Source of the DNA: Orrella marina
GTDB taxonomy: Bacteria; Pseudomonadota; Gammaproteobacteria; Burkholderiales; Burkholderiaceae_B
Reading direction: 5' to 3'
DNA: 64,000 nt
NCBI RefSeq assembly: GCF_003058465.1
Contig: NZ_CP028901.1
Span: forward strand, 124,001-188,000
Part shown: positions 38,740 to 48,846 of the stretch, piece after piece
How the letters are laid out: each line of letters opens with the position of its first letter
Numbering within the stretch: position 1 is the first letter of the stretch
Notes under the pieces: model-generated
The model's input: the letters and a program-made list of their open reading frames with translations, nothing else
Told to the model about the DNA's origin: nothing
The model's database searches: none
Program-made: the position numbers and the translations under genes

Positions 38740-41700
38740 ATGCCCACAAACAAACGTCTTTCTTCTGGCCTTGACACCCGAGTCGACAAATCGACTCAGG
38801 TGACGGGCGACTGGGATTTGACCGTGCGCCATCAGGCTCGCGTCATCCTGCTGGTCAGTAGTGTGGCTGCCGGCTGGCTGGGATTGTTCGGTCTGTTAGG
38901 CTTGCGGGACCTGGGTGAACCGCTGGCGCCGTATCGATTTGTGGCACCGCAAGTCTCGATTGCGTTACTGGGTGCCTCGCTTTCATTGGTGATAGCACAG
39001 TTGCGCCCTGAGTTTGCCCGGCCGCTTGCGGTACTGGCTGCGCTGATGACTGTGCTGACCCTGGTGGCAGGTCGGGGACTTTCCTTGTGGCAAAGCCACT
39101 GGCTGAGTTTTGAGGTGCTGGGCTACGTGATTGTCTGGGTCGCCATATGCTCTGTGTGGGTGCTTGGGGACGCCAGAAGGTTGCTGCTGTATGCCTGGCC
39201 GGATCGTGCCAGCATCGTGATGACTGTGCTGGGCACGCTCTTCAGTATCGGTGGGGCCTACTGGCTGGTGGCGCAAGAGTCCAGACAGACCCAGCGCATG
39301 GTCGAGACCCGGGTCGAAGAAATTGCCGAGACCCTCAATGACTCCCTGAAGGAGTCGATCGCGGTGTTCTCCAGGATGGCCGAGCGCTGGAACAGTCTGG
39401 ATCATCCACCTTCTCTTTCTTACATCGATCTGGAGTTCCTCAGCTATCTGCGGGACATGCCCCATGCCAGCACCATTGTTGCACTCGATGCGAATCTTGA
39501 TCTCGTCCACGGCAGGCCAGACAGTACGCAAGGGTACGAGGATATGCGTCACCTGGTCAGCGAGGATGCGCCGTCACAGATGCTTGCCCAGATCCGTGAC
39601 GAGGGGCGAGTTGACCTGATCACGCCGCACCTTTCTCCGGATCCGGACCGGGTCGGGTTCGTAGCCGCCGGCTGGGGCAATGACAAAGATTGGGGCGGGA
39701 TCGTCCTGACCACACTGGATGTGCCCAAACTGGTCGAGCGGGCGTTTCATCTGCGTCAGGTGCCATGCTGCCTGGAAGTACTCAGTGAGGGAATTCCTGT
39801 TTTCCAGAAAACCCGGAGCTCACAACAGGACCTGGGCACGCAGGCGGGCACAGGGTCGGGCAGCACGACTGGTGCTGACGAGACTGACTTGAAGATTTAC
39901 CTGGCGAGTACGTCGTTTGAACTCTCTGGCGAGAATTATCAGGTGCGTTACTGGATCAACCCGTCCGAACCTCTGAGCATGCAAAACCCGTTTGCGCTTG
40001 TATTTCTGGGTCTGGGACTGGTGTTCACCTTCATTGTAAACAATAGCCAGAGGCTGGCATACATCGCCAATGCGCGCGCCAGACAGGTGCAGCACCGGGC
40101 ATTACATGATGTCATCACCGAACTGCCTAACCGCCAGATGCTCGAACAGTACCTGGAGGGCTACTGTCAGGAGCACCGGCATTGCGAGCGACCCGTATCC
40201 TTGCTGTTGTTGTCGATGGAGGGGTTGCGACTGATCAATGACTCGATTGGTCATGCCGTGGGCGATGGGCTGTTGCGTGCGACAGCAGCCAAGGTCCGGG
40301 AGCGGGTGCCACACACGTCGATGGTGGCAAGGATTGACGGCGGGCACTTTGCAATTTGTGTGCTCGGGCTGTCGCGCACTGAGCTCGATACACTCGCCGC
40401 AGACCTGGTCCATGCTGTTGCTGAGCCAGTGAGGGTCGAGCCGCATCTGTTGCGCGTCAGTTCGGTTATCGGTATTGCGTCCAGTATTCCGAATGCAATC
40501 GATGCCGGCTCGCTGTTGCGGCAGGCCGATCTGGCCATGCTCGAAGCCCGCAAGCTCGGACGTGACACATGGTGTCATTACACCGGAGATCTGGGTGCTG
40601 CGGTGTCTGAGCGCATGTCGATCTCGACTGACCTGCAAAATGCGGTGCAAGACAACCAGCTCACACTCCATTATCAGCCAGTCGTTGACGGGTGGACCGG
40701 TGCCATCGTCGGCTACGAAGCGCTGATGCGCTGGTATCACCCCAGTCACGGTTTCATCCCGCCAAACCGGTTCATTCCGATGGCGGAGGAGTCTGGACAG
40801 ATCGTGGAACTCACTCAATGGGCCCTCGATTGTGCAGCGCGTGCTGCCACCCGCATGAATCAGGGGTTGCCACATGACATCTACGTTGCTGTCAATATTT
40901 CCACGCTGGTGTTTCGCAGGACGGATTTTGTGGAGCGGGTCACGGATGTACTGAAGCGTCACAACATTCCGGCCCGGTGGCTTGAAATCGAGATTACCGA
41001 GAGCATGCTGCTTGACGACTTTGCGAGTGCAATCGAGAAGCTGCGAGAACTCGGGGCGCTGGGTGTGCGGATTGCGCTCGATGATTTCGGGACGGGCTAC
41101 TCCAGCCTGAACTACCTCAAGCGACTGCCTATTCACAAGATCAAGCTCGACCGGTCATTCGTTAACGATATTGTGGAGGATCCGGCCGATGCCGCCATTG
41201 CCAGAGCAGTGCTGGCAGTGGCCGGGCTGCTCAAGCTGACGGTGATTGTCGAGGGAGTGGAGACTGAGCGCCAGTTTGCCTTCCTCAAGCGCCTTCGGTT
41301 CACACAATTCCAGGGTTACCTGTTCGCCAAGCCTCTGCCCCTGGAGACGGTGCTGGCCAGTCTGCTCGCTGCAAGTGGCTATCAGGTCTTGCCTGATGCC
41401 GCACAGCCCAGTCAGGCGCGCTCGGTGTTGCTGATCGGAGCCGAATCAGTGTCACACAAGACACTCGAGATGTTGTTCTATCAGACCCATTTCCGGGTTC
41501 TGCAGGCCCACAGCACGGCCGACGCGATGGCTCAGCTTGCCACCAGTCCGGTAGACGCCCTGATCTGTATTCAGCCCTCGTCAGGTGAACAGACACGGTC
41601 CCGGATCATCGATCTGTTCGGGCGTGTACGGCATCTGCATCCGCAGACCCGACGTGTGCTCGTGGCCGATGTCAGCGTTCGCGAGTCGCTGGTCGATGCA

Positions 41701-41790
41701 CTAAGCGACGGCGATATTGAACGTATGCTTGCGCTGCCGCTCGATCCCGACAGTCTGCTTGATCTCATCCGCAATGACCTGGGCAGGTGA
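38740..41790 (+). CDS. Membrane-bound GGDEF-EAL cyclic-di-GMP phosphodiesterase with C-terminal receiver-like domain
   Basis: 1016 residues from the ATG at 38740; a 40-codon upstream extension seems unlikely. Five or so N-terminal helices (about 25-165) are followed by a sensor region and another helix (FALVFLGLGLVFTFIVNN, about 405). The GGDEF domain is degenerate (GGHF at 534-537), so cyclase activity is not expected. The EAL domain is intact: EAL at 660-662, then NIS, EITES, ALDDFGTGYSSL, IKLDRSF and IVEGVET, the metal- and catalysis-related residues of active phosphodiesterases. After it, about 120 residues resemble a receiver fold without a clear phospho-Asp pocket. It probably hydrolyses cyclic-di-GMP at the inner membrane. 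Confidence 0.92.
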   Translation: MPTNKRLSSGLDTRVDKSTQVTGDWDLTVRHQARVILLVSSVAAGWLGLFGLLGLRDLGEPLAPYRFVAPQVSIALLGASLSLVIAQLRPEFARPLAVLAALMTVLTLVAGRGLSLWQSHWLSFEVLGYVIVWVAICSVWVLGDARRLLLYAWPDRASIVMTVLGTLFSIGGAYWLVAQESRQTQRMVETRVEEIAETLNDSLKESIAVFSRMAERWNSLDHPPSLSYIDLEFLSYLRDMPHASTIVALDANLDLVHGRPDSTQGYEDMRHLVSEDAPSQMLAQIRDEGRVDLITPHLSPDPDRVGFVAAGWGNDKDWGGIVLTTLDVPKLVERAFHLRQVPCCLEVLSEGIPVFQKTRSSQQDLGTQAGTGSGSTTGADETDLKIYLASTSFELSGENYQVRYWINPSEPLSMQNPFALVFLGLGLVFTFIVNNSQRLAYIANARARQVQHRALHDVITELPNRQMLEQYLEGYCQEHRHCERPVSLLLLSMEGLRLINDSIGHAVGDGLLRATAAKVRERVPHTSMVARIDGGHFAICVLGLSRTELDTLAADLVHAVAEPVRVEPHLLRVSSVIGIASSIPNAIDAGSLLRQADLAMLEARKLGRDTWCHYTGDLGAAVSERMSISTDLQNAVQDNQLTLHYQPVVDGWTGAIVGYEALMRWYHPSHGFIPPNRFIPMAEESGQIVELTQWALDCAARAATRMNQGLPHDIYVAVNISTLVFRRTDFVERVTDVLKRHNIPARWLEIEITESMLLDDFASAIEKLRELGALGVRIALDDFGTGYSSLNYLKRLPIHKIKLDRSFVNDIVEDPADAAIARAVLAVAGLLKLTVIVEGVETERQFAFLKRLRFTQFQGYLFAKPLPLETVLASLLAASGYQVLPDAAQPSQARSVLLIGAESVSHKTLEMLFYQTHFRVLQAHSTADAMAQLATSPVDALICIQPSSGEQTRSRIIDLFGRVRHLHPQTRRVLVADVSVRESLVDALSDGDIERMLALPLDPDSLLDLIRNDLGR

Positions 41791-42202
41791 GTGCCCGGCC
41801 CGTACCTGAAGCATGTGTTCCAGAGGCATACATTTCCTGAGTGAATTCTCAGGTCCTCGAGCAAGTGTTAACGTCTGACCTTTCGACTGCTTTATGTTTT
41901 CGGGCGCTTTGTCTGCGATCTCCGTTTGATCCAGGCACCGTCCCGTATGGCACAGGGCAGGATTGCTGTGTGGACCCAGTGAGTATGCCTCAATGAGTGG
42001 AATGGTTTCTTCGGACTGGTCTTGACGATCCATGGGTTCATGGTCTTGCTTTACGCGAGCGCTTCCGGGGGCTGGAGGTAATGGAATTCAGCCTTGTCCA
42101 GACTTTTTCTTCCACTGTTGTGTGTCAAGATGTTTATCGTGATTTTCTGCCTGTTTGAGTCCGCCCCGCGTACCAGGTGCTTGCTGCAAGTGAGGCCAGC
42201 CT
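41791..42202. other. Intergenic region between two cyclic-di-GMP genes
   Basis: 412 bp with no recognised gene, repeat or clear terminator. Confidence 0.5.
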
Positions 42203-43405
42203 ATGCCTGAAGCCGGCTTGTATCTTGCCATGAGCCATCCGATTGTCATCGCCGTCGTCGCAGGGGGGCTGATTGCGATGTCCAGAATTGGATATAGCCG
42301 CAGACATGAAATGATCTGCTTCGGTGTGAGCTACCTGGCTTATAGCCTGGCGATGGTGCTTCAAGTGTGGCCTCCTGCACTGCCACGTCCGCTCAATGTC
42401 GGGCTCAGTGCCGTCATCTATCTGGCTGCTGTGCTGATGTTCTGCGCAGCGCTGGCGTCCATTTCGGACAAATCCTATCCATGGCGTGCTGCCCTGGTGC
42501 TGGTTGTCGTGGCGATCTGTTTGCGGGTTTACTTCGCTTACTCGGGCGCATCCAGTCTGTATGTGACGGCTACGCTGCATATGGCAGCTTCTCTTCTCTT
42601 TCTTCATGTTGTGTGGCTGTCACGACGGCTCAGAGCGGGGTTCTGGGCCGACAGGCTGTTGTGGTATTCGCTGCTGCTATTTGCACTGACCATGCTGCCT
42701 CGCCTTATGTGGATGATTGACTACAAGGGCAACGAGTACGGGGTTGACCTGTCGACATACTGGGTGGTGACCCAGATCACCTTCACGGTCTTCCTGTCGG
42801 TCGTCGCCATGTCGCTCATGATGTCCGTCATGCACCGCCGTCTGTTGCTTGAGCGCGAACTGAGCGAGATCGACTTTCTGACCGGGTTGCATAACCGTCG
42901 CGGGCTGTCTATCAAAGTGGGGGAGCGGCTCAAAGGTGTTCAGTGTTACTCCGTGATTGTGATTGACATGGATTTCTTCAAGCGGATCAATGATACGCAC
43001 GGGCATGCGATGGGCGATCAGGTGCTTGTGCAGGCTGCTGATGTGATCCGCGCCACGATGCGTGCGTCGGATCTGCTGGCCCGCGTCGGTGGAGAGGAGT
43101 TCGTGGTGGTCATGCCTGACACCGGAATCAGTGATGCGCAGACGATCGCACACCGCCTGCAACTTGCATTTGAACAAACGCCATTTGGCAGTTCGCGTAT
43201 TCGCATCACCTGCACGGTGAGCATGGGGTTGGCCTGCTTCAAGGGAGACGTCTTGTTGCGACAGGGGTTGCCATTTGTCGATGAGTTACTGTTTGAAGCC
43301 AAGCAGGCAGGTCGCAATCAGGTCATTGTTCACCCGGGGGTCGTCAAGGACTTGACGCGAATGTCGACACCTGGGTCTGGCAGTTCACCAACTTTCAGTA
43401 CCTGA
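42203..43405 (+). CDS. Membrane-bound diguanylate cyclase
   Basis: 400 residues. Six to seven hydrophobic helices fill about residues 10-215 without a recognised extracellular domain, followed by a GGDEF domain: DFLTGLHNRRG, IDMDFFKRINDTHGHAMGD and the active-site GGEEF at 296-300. The RxxD inhibitory site (Arg287-Asp290) is intact, so product inhibition is expected. It makes cyclic-di-GMP at the inner membrane. Together with the EAL protein just upstream and the DosC-like enzyme at 26.5 kb, this window carries opposing cyclic-di-GMP activities. Confidence 0.93.
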   Translation: MPEAGLYLAMSHPIVIAVVAGGLIAMSRIGYSRRHEMICFGVSYLAYSLAMVLQVWPPALPRPLNVGLSAVIYLAAVLMFCAALASISDKSYPWRAALVLVVVAICLRVYFAYSGASSLYVTATLHMAASLLFLHVVWLSRRLRAGFWADRLLWYSLLLFALTMLPRLMWMIDYKGNEYGVDLSTYWVVTQITFTVFLSVVAMSLMMSVMHRRLLLERELSEIDFLTGLHNRRGLSIKVGERLKGVQCYSVIVIDMDFFKRINDTHGHAMGDQVLVQAADVIRATMRASDLLARVGGEEFVVVMPDTGISDAQTIAHRLQLAFEQTPFGSSRIRITCTVSMGLACFKGDVLLRQGLPFVDELLFEAKQAGRNQVIVHPGVVKDLTRMSTPGSGSSPTFST

Positions 43406-43705
43406 TCGATACCGGGGGGGACTGCTGTCGACACAATGGGGCGGCAGTCGAGGTTTGAGTGCCTCACCTATCTGATAACCTCGCTTGCTGCAGGATGTTT
43501 ATTCCGATATATATAAGCCATACTTGAAAGTGGCGGGCGTTTCTTTACTGCGTGCGTTTCTTTACTACGGTCGTCACGTTATCCGTTCGCCTTCTGAGAT
43601 CTTTGCGGACGGCCGGGTCTTTCAATGCGTCGATCGCAAGGACGTGCACACTGGTTTTGCTTTGCTCCGCATCGGCGGAGTTAATGTATCAAGGAGAAGT
43701 GGATA
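43406..43705. other. Leader region of the second TAXI gene
   Basis: 300 bp. A 13-bp direct repeat, gcgtttctttact, occurs at 43537-43549 and 43554-43566. A small hairpin (ctccgc-atcg-gcggag, 43665-43680) sits just before the AAGGAGAAG ribosome site and could influence translation. Confidence 0.5.
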
Positions 43706-44871
43706 ATGAAGAAAAGTCTTGGAATTGCAGGGCTGGCACTGGCCAGCTCGCTGCTGGCAACCAGCGCTGTTGCACAGGAGAATACACTGGACCTGCCAAG
43801 CACACTGGCCTGGAGCGCGTATGACGTGGGTTCCGGTGGTTATAACCAGGCAATTGCGATTGGCAACGCGCTCAAGCAGAAGTATGGCGTTAACCTGCGG
43901 GTGATTCCAGGCAAGAATGACGCGTCACGTTCGCTGCCGCTCAGACAAGGTCAGGTGCAGTTTGCCGCGACCGGCATTGCGGGCACTTACATGGCGCAGG
44001 AAGGAATGGACGAGTTTGGCAAGGCAATGTGGGGTCCTCAGCCCGTCAGAGCGGTCTTGCTGAACAACTCGGACCAGATTCTGACCGTGATTGCTGCAGC
44101 GGACGCGGGCATCAAGACACCGGCTGACCTTAAAGGCAAGCGTGTGTCATGGGTGATTGCTGCACCGTCGGTCAACGCTGCTGTGACAGGCATTCTGGCA
44201 TTTGGCGGGCTGACCTGGGATGACGTCGAAAAAGTCGATTTTGGCGGGTTTGGCGCTTCTATGGACGGCGTAGTCGGCAACCGTGTTGACGCAGCATTCA
44301 CGTCTTCCATTTCCGGAAAGGCCTACGAAGTGGCCAAGTCCCCCGGGGCATGGTCTACCTTGAAATGCCCAAAGGTGATGTCGAGGGATGGAAGCGTCTG
44401 CAGGCTGCTGCCCCGTACATGATCCCCGCCATGGGTACGGAAGGCGCCGACCTGAGCCCGGAGAAGCCCGCCGAGTCTGCTTCCTATCCTTACCCCGTTC
44501 TGATGACCAACGCATCCACCGATGCGTCGCTGGTCAATAAAATGCTCAATGCAATGGACGAGACGTTTGACGAGTACAAGGATGCTGCTCCCGGAAACGT
44601 GGGTTGGGCCATGGACCGTCAGAGCCTTTCATGGGTGGTTCCGTATCACGAGGGCGCAATTGAGTTCTTCAAGTCCAAGGGTATGTGGACGGATGAGGAT
44701 CAGAAGAACAATGACATGCTGATCAAACGTCAGGAAGTGCTCGCCAAAGCCTGGCAGGACGTCAAGAGCCGCAAGCACGCCAATGCGGCGGAGTTTGAGC
44801 AGGACTGGATGAAGACGCGTGCAGGTGCGTTGACCGCCGCTGGCATGGATGCAGGGACGAGCAACTGGTAA
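43706..44871 (+). pseudogene. TAXI family TRAP solute-binding protein with one-base frameshift
   Basis: A signal peptide (MKKSLGIAGLALASSLLATSAVAQ) and a TAXI-type mature domain (SAYDVGSGGYNQAIAIGNAL, LPLRQGQVQFAATG) run in one frame to about 44340. The frame then shifts: AKSP-GAWSTL becomes out of register, and the homologous RGMVYLEMPKGDVEGW continues in another frame to the stop at 44871. The break lies in CCCCCGGGG (44340-44348); one extra C would restore a protein of about 388 residues. Either the gene is inactive or the C count was misread. No TRAP permease lies nearby, so an intact product would be an orphan binding protein. Its ribosome site is strong (AAGGAG). Confidence 0.88.
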
Positions 44872-45050
44872 GCAACTGGTAAGTAAATATGGCGGTGATT
44901 CGGGTATGTGCACACCACATGACATCGTCGCCGGTCAGATGTTTTGACAGTCTGGTGCGAACAGCTCCAAACCCCGGTTGATCAGCGCCGCAGCCTGCAC
45001 TGACAAAAATCCTGGTCCCGGCCAGTCAGCTGAAGGTGCACATCGCAGAA

Positions 45051-45088
45051 AAATACCCCATGATCTCTTTGGAGCTCATGGGGTATTT
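45051..45088 (-). terminator. Rho-independent terminator for the minus-strand outer-membrane gene pair
   Basis: Perfect 13-bp arms aaataccccatga / tcatggggtattt with a 12-base loop. Read on the minus strand it is followed by a T-run, so it mainly serves the genes at 45152-46488, though it may also stop the TAXI transcript. Confidence 0.8.
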
Positions 45089-45151
45089 CGTATTCCAGGC
45101 CAGATCCCGAACGAATGCTGGACGGGTCAGAGGGGGCCAGGCAACGCTGTT

Positions 45152-45529
45152 CTAATTGCTTGAAGGCGTGACACTGTCAATCGCACCCGAATCGCCAACA
45201 GTCACTATGAAACTGCCACTGGGTCCTTGCAGCGTGACCTGGGTTCCCGGTGCAAACCCGCCCAGAATCCCCGAAAGTGACGGCGGAGTCGGGATGGTGG
45301 GGCTGCCTGTACCGCCACCAAAGCCACCAGTACTACCTGTTCCACCACCGGTAGTCAAAGACCCGGAAAAGAAGCTCATGGAAGCACTGGGAGTGCTGGA
45401 TGAGCCAGAAATGGTGGCACCGCTTGCGCCGCCAGCCGATGTTCCTCCAGCCAGTGCCGATCCCGATACGGCGAGGGCCAGCAAAGCACTTGACGCGGCG
45501 CTGATAAATTGCGTTTTACGAGCAGACAT
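45152..45529 (-). CDS. Gly/Ser/Thr-rich exported small protein
   Basis: 125 residues: signal peptide (MSARKTQFISAASSALLALAVSGSALAG), then a low-complexity Gly/Ser/Thr region to about residue 80. A short C-terminal module (GTQVTLQGPSGSFIVTVGDSGAIDSVTPS) looks like a small beta-structure. I do not recognise the family. GGAGAG precedes the start, only 20 bp after the upstream barrel gene, so the two form an operon ending at the terminator near 45.07 kb. Probably periplasmic or outer-membrane associated. Confidence 0.75.
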   Translation of the reverse strand: MSARKTQFISAASSALLALAVSGSALAGGTSAGGASGATISGSSSTPSASMSFFSGSLTTGGGTGSTGGFGGGTGSPTIPTPPSLSGILGGFAPGTQVTLQGPSGSFIVTVGDSGAIDSVTPSSN

Positions 45530-45549
45530 GATTCTCTCCGAGCTTGCGC

Positions 45550-46488
45550 TTATCTGAGGAAATTGAACGGCATACCGGCGGTCACAATCACGTTGAAACC
45601 GGCAGGTGTGCGATTGGTGATGTCGGCAAACAGCACGTTCATAACCAGCGGAAAACTTCTGACCGGAACGAAGGACAGGTTGGCGTTCAGCCCTTTGCCA
45701 CTCCAGCCGATACTGGTGCCAAACTGGTCGTGCAACTGGATGCCAATGTCACCAAAAACACTGTATTGCGCACCGGAATCCATGTCATTGGAAAAGTTGC
45801 CATTACCGACGCCCAGCGACACATTCAGAGGGACCGTGCCAGAACCAAACGGGTTCTTGACTGGAGTCAAGCCGCTCAGGACGAGGTAGTTGCTTGCAAC
45901 ATCGGGTGCCAGACCGCCTTTGGTGGGCCAGGTCGAGCTGCAGGCATCGCTTCCACTGCAGGCAAAGTTATTGCGGCCCAGTGCGACCGACAGATATCCG
46001 CGATCACCCTCGTACAGCATGCGGTGAACCTTTGCATCGAAGCTCCAGTTGTCACCAAAGTTGCGCATCGACAACATGTTGGCCGAGACTTCGAGACCGA
46101 CGAATTTGCGCGAGTCCAGCAAACCGGCTGTGAAAGACATGCTACCGTCATCTTCACTGCGCAGGTTGTCGCTGCCTGAATAGGCGACACCCACCATCAC
46201 GTCACCCCAGTTGGCACCAAAGCCTGATGGAATGCCAGCACCCAGTGACGGGTAGTAGAGTCGTTCCAGTGTCAGGGGAGAAATCGTGTTGACCTGCGAC
46301 ATTGCCGAGCGCAGATCACGTTCCTGATCTTCGGTAATCTGAACGACTGGCGTTTGAGTGGTGGAAGTGGATGCTGCTGTCTGTGCAGCAGCATGGGAGA
46401 ACGCACCGGCACCGATCGCCAGGCCCAGAGCGCTCGACGTCACGATTTTGTTCAGTGCTGATCTCGCAGATTTGGATTGCCCGATCAT
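45550..46488 (-). CDS. Putative outer-membrane beta-barrel protein
   Basis: 312 residues with a long signal region (about 1-35, ending SHAAAQ). After a Thr/Gln-rich segment, the remainder alternates hydrophobic and polar residues as in barrel strands, with aromatic girdles (GVAYSGSDNL, VFGDIGIQLHDQFGTSIGWSG, VIVTAGMPFNFLR). The C-terminal residue is Arg, preceded by PFNFL, so the usual terminal Phe is displaced. Two Cys in ACSGSDACSS could pair. AGAGG precedes the ATG. No specific family is recognised. It forms an operon with the Gly-rich exported protein. Confidence 0.78.
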   Translation of the reverse strand: MIGQSKSARSALNKIVTSSALGLAIGAGAFSHAAAQTAASTSTTQTPVVQITEDQERDLRSAMSQVNTISPLTLERLYYPSLGAGIPSGFGANWGDVMVGVAYSGSDNLRSEDDGSMSFTAGLLDSRKFVGLEVSANMLSMRNFGDNWSFDAKVHRMLYEGDRGYLSVALGRNNFACSGSDACSSTWPTKGGLAPDVASNYLVLSGLTPVKNPFGSGTVPLNVSLGVGNGNFSNDMDSGAQYSVFGDIGIQLHDQFGTSIGWSGKGLNANLSFVPVRSFPLVMNVLFADITNRTPAGFNVIVTAGMPFNFLR

Positions 46489-46522
46489 GGTGATCCTCTT
46501 GTTAGGCTAAATACGATGTGGA

Positions 46523-46550
46523 GTTATACATACGACTGATGCAGCAAGAA
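46523..46550 (-). promoter_or_regulatory. Candidate promoter of the outer-membrane gene pair
   Basis: On the minus strand TTCTTG (46550-46545) and TATAAC (46528-46523) are 16 bases apart, 35 bases before the start codon. Only a partial consensus match. Confidence 0.35.
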
Positions 46551-46992
46551 CGCGGCAAACTTCATCTTTCTGGTTGATGCCGGGCATTCTGGAAACCTCA
46601 GTGGTGAGCCGACAGCAAGCGCCGCTTGTTGACTGATCGTGAATCCCGGGCAGGCCTCAAATGACCGAACCTGAAGCTAAATTGTCAGTACACTGCAAAC
46701 CAGGTCTGGATGTTGAGTAACCAATCATTGATCAATCACTGATCATCAGAAGCAGTATAAATAAAATCGGACCCTATCTCAAAGTTTTTCTAAGATACAG
46801 AGCGGTTCATGGTGCTCAGTTAACAACGTTCTGTGAACGGCGGGCTAATCACCCGGATAACAGGCCGATGCAGGACTACTCACCTCAACAGTGTGCAGGA
46901 TGCATGTATGACTGGTTGCACCTCCCCCGGGCGTCTGGTTTTATTCGGTCAGCTTTTGTCTTTCACAATCTACTGATTCCGCGACCTGGAGT

Positions 46993-47041
46993 GGGACAAA
47001 AGCCTGTTTCGTCAGGCTTCTGTCCCGGATGATCTTCATCC
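46993..47041. other. Pair of adjacent hairpins
   Basis: First hairpin gggaca-a-aagcctg / caggctt-c-tgtccc (46993-47026) with a 6-base loop, followed at once by ggatga-tct-tcatcc (47027-47041). It is not clearly linked to a gene; it could be a terminator or a small RNA end. Confidence 0.45.
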
Positions 47042-47694
47042 AGAATCACCCGAGACCGCTGCGCCTGCTGCGTGCCCCAGGTATTGATGGGTGCCGCCAG
47101 CGCGTCATCCCCAGCGCTTCGCTCAGACGGCAAACTACACATCGAAGGGCGTGTTTCTATTGCCCTTACGCCGACACGACTGCGTGCGAGGTGGCTGCGC
47201 TGGTCTACGCTGCTGGCCGTTGCGGTTTCCTGATGCGGTCAGTCTGTTTGACCCGTGGCCTGACCGACCCACGAACGGAGCCGGAGCACGGCAGAGGCCT
47301 TCTTGTGGACGGTCAGTTCCAGCTCGGTGATCCAGCGATGTAACGAATTTTCGGGGGTATTCAGAGGGGCACTCGAGGCCGGGAGATGTATGTTCAGGCC
47401 AGATCTGGCCCGAGCCAATGACGTGTCTTTTTTGCAACACCTGTGAGCCTGTTGTGAGCATTCTGCGTGCCTTCGCTCCTGGGCGTTGATCCAAGGTAAG
47501 CGGCAAGCCGCCTGGACAAAGCGGTCCGCCCGAATCCGTGGTTGCCCGTTTGTGTCCGTTCCTGCCAGATCGCTTGTTCAGGGTGATATTGTTGGCTACG
47601 CTAGGCAGTCCATGCAGAACAGCGACCCGGTCAAGCGTACTCAGTGCCGCTGCAGTCTGTACCCAATTACCCACTCGCGATAGAGGAAGTACAC

Positions 47695-48762
47695 GTGAAA
47701 CAGGATGACCTGCTCTCCAGGGCAATCAGCTTTCTGGATGATGAATGGATTGCTCAGGATCCGGTGCTCGCACCCGTGATGCCGATCGTGCTCGGGCGTG
47801 GCGTCGGACAGGACTGGCACAAGGCGGGCACTTTCAAACACCATCTGGTGGGTGTGGCGCGCAGTCTGTCTCTCTGGAATCAACCAGACGATGTCCGTCT
47901 GCTTGGATTGCTTCACAGCGTCTACGGCAATGCCCAGGTCGACATCATGAAGTTCGATCCGGCCTCTGAGCGCGGGCGCGTCCGGGACCTGGTCGGTGAA
48001 TCTGCCGAGCGATTGATCTACCTCTACTGCGTGATTGCCCGTGTGGATCTGGTGCGGGCACTGTTTAATAACGAGATTCGGGGTGACGGCAGTCTGGCGC
48101 TCGACTCGTCTGACGGACCAGTTACGCTTGAAGCGCGCGACGTGGCTGCATTTGCGATCGTGACCATGGCTGATATCTGTGAGCAGTGGTACAGCTGGCA
48201 GGACGATATCTATTCCGGGTATCCGGATTACGAGGCGCAGAGTGCCGCGACTCACTGGGTGGCGGGGCTGTGGCCAGGTCCGATGCGACCTACGACCTAC
48301 CGGATCAGTCAGGTTTCGCTTCTGGGGCAGTGTCTGCAACATCCGGCAATCAAAGATTTGCTCCCGGTGCCGCTCGTGTTTGACGGCTGTCAGCACGCGC
48401 TTGACCGACGCAAGGAAGCTGCGGCGACTGCGTTGTACTGGTCAGTGATTCAGCAGCAGCAACCCATGGTGTCGCCCGAGGCAACCATCGATGTGCTTGA
48501 ACAGTGCATAGAGAACAACCCCTGGGTGGCCGAACCGTACTTTCTGCTGGCGCAACTGCACCTGACTGCCGGTCATTTTGAGCCGGCACTCCAGGCAGCT
48601 ACGACTGGTTTGCAACGTACGGCTGAGTGGGGCAATTCCTGGGACAAGCGCGTTGGGTGGGACGCCTGGGTCTCGTGGGGCCGCATACTTGAACAATCAG
48701 CCCGGAATCGCACCTGGCCGCAGCAACTCAACAAGCTAAATAATGTGGCACTGAAATTCTGA
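47695..48762 (+). CDS. DUF6817-like protein with TPR-like C-terminus
   Basis: 355 residues from GTG 47695, chosen because AGAGGAAG lies 5 bases upstream; 17 more codons are open. The N-terminal part, with GTFKHHLVGVARSLSLWNQPDDVRLLGLLHSVYGN, resembles DUF6817, an HD-like helical domain in which these His residues are conserved. The last 100 residues include NPWVAEPYFLLAQLHLTAGHFEPALQAATTGL, which looks like a tetratricopeptide repeat pair. Function is unknown; a role tied to nucleotide or peptide metabolism would be a guess. It is convergent with the ThrE-like exporter gene. Confidence 0.75.
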   Translation: MKQDDLLSRAISFLDDEWIAQDPVLAPVMPIVLGRGVGQDWHKAGTFKHHLVGVARSLSLWNQPDDVRLLGLLHSVYGNAQVDIMKFDPASERGRVRDLVGESAERLIYLYCVIARVDLVRALFNNEIRGDGSLALDSSDGPVTLEARDVAAFAIVTMADICEQWYSWQDDIYSGYPDYEAQSAATHWVAGLWPGPMRPTTYRISQVSLLGQCLQHPAIKDLLPVPLVFDGCQHALDRRKEAAATALYWSVIQQQQPMVSPEATIDVLEQCIENNPWVAEPYFLLAQLHLTAGHFEPALQAATTGLQRTAEWGNSWDKRVGWDAWVSWGRILEQSARNRTWPQQLNKLNNVALKF

Positions 48763-48846
48763 TCCCCAAGACAACGGGCCCGCTCAGGCGTGCCTGTTGG
48801 TGATGTAACGAAGCGCTATCGCGATGGGGTGGTTTCACTTTTCCGG

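Larger units (their letters stand above)
46489..47694. other. Long intergenic region
   Basis: 1.2 kb between divergent genes. The frames open here lack recognisable domains. It contains the candidate promoter above, two copies of the palindrome tgatca (46728-46745 region) and the hairpins near 47.0 kb. Confidence 0.5.

Noticed and set aside
47029..47725. Frames of 65-196 codons on both strands before the DUF6817-like gene
   Set aside because: The products are Arg/Pro/Cys-rich with no family similarity; the longest runs antisense into the real gene start.
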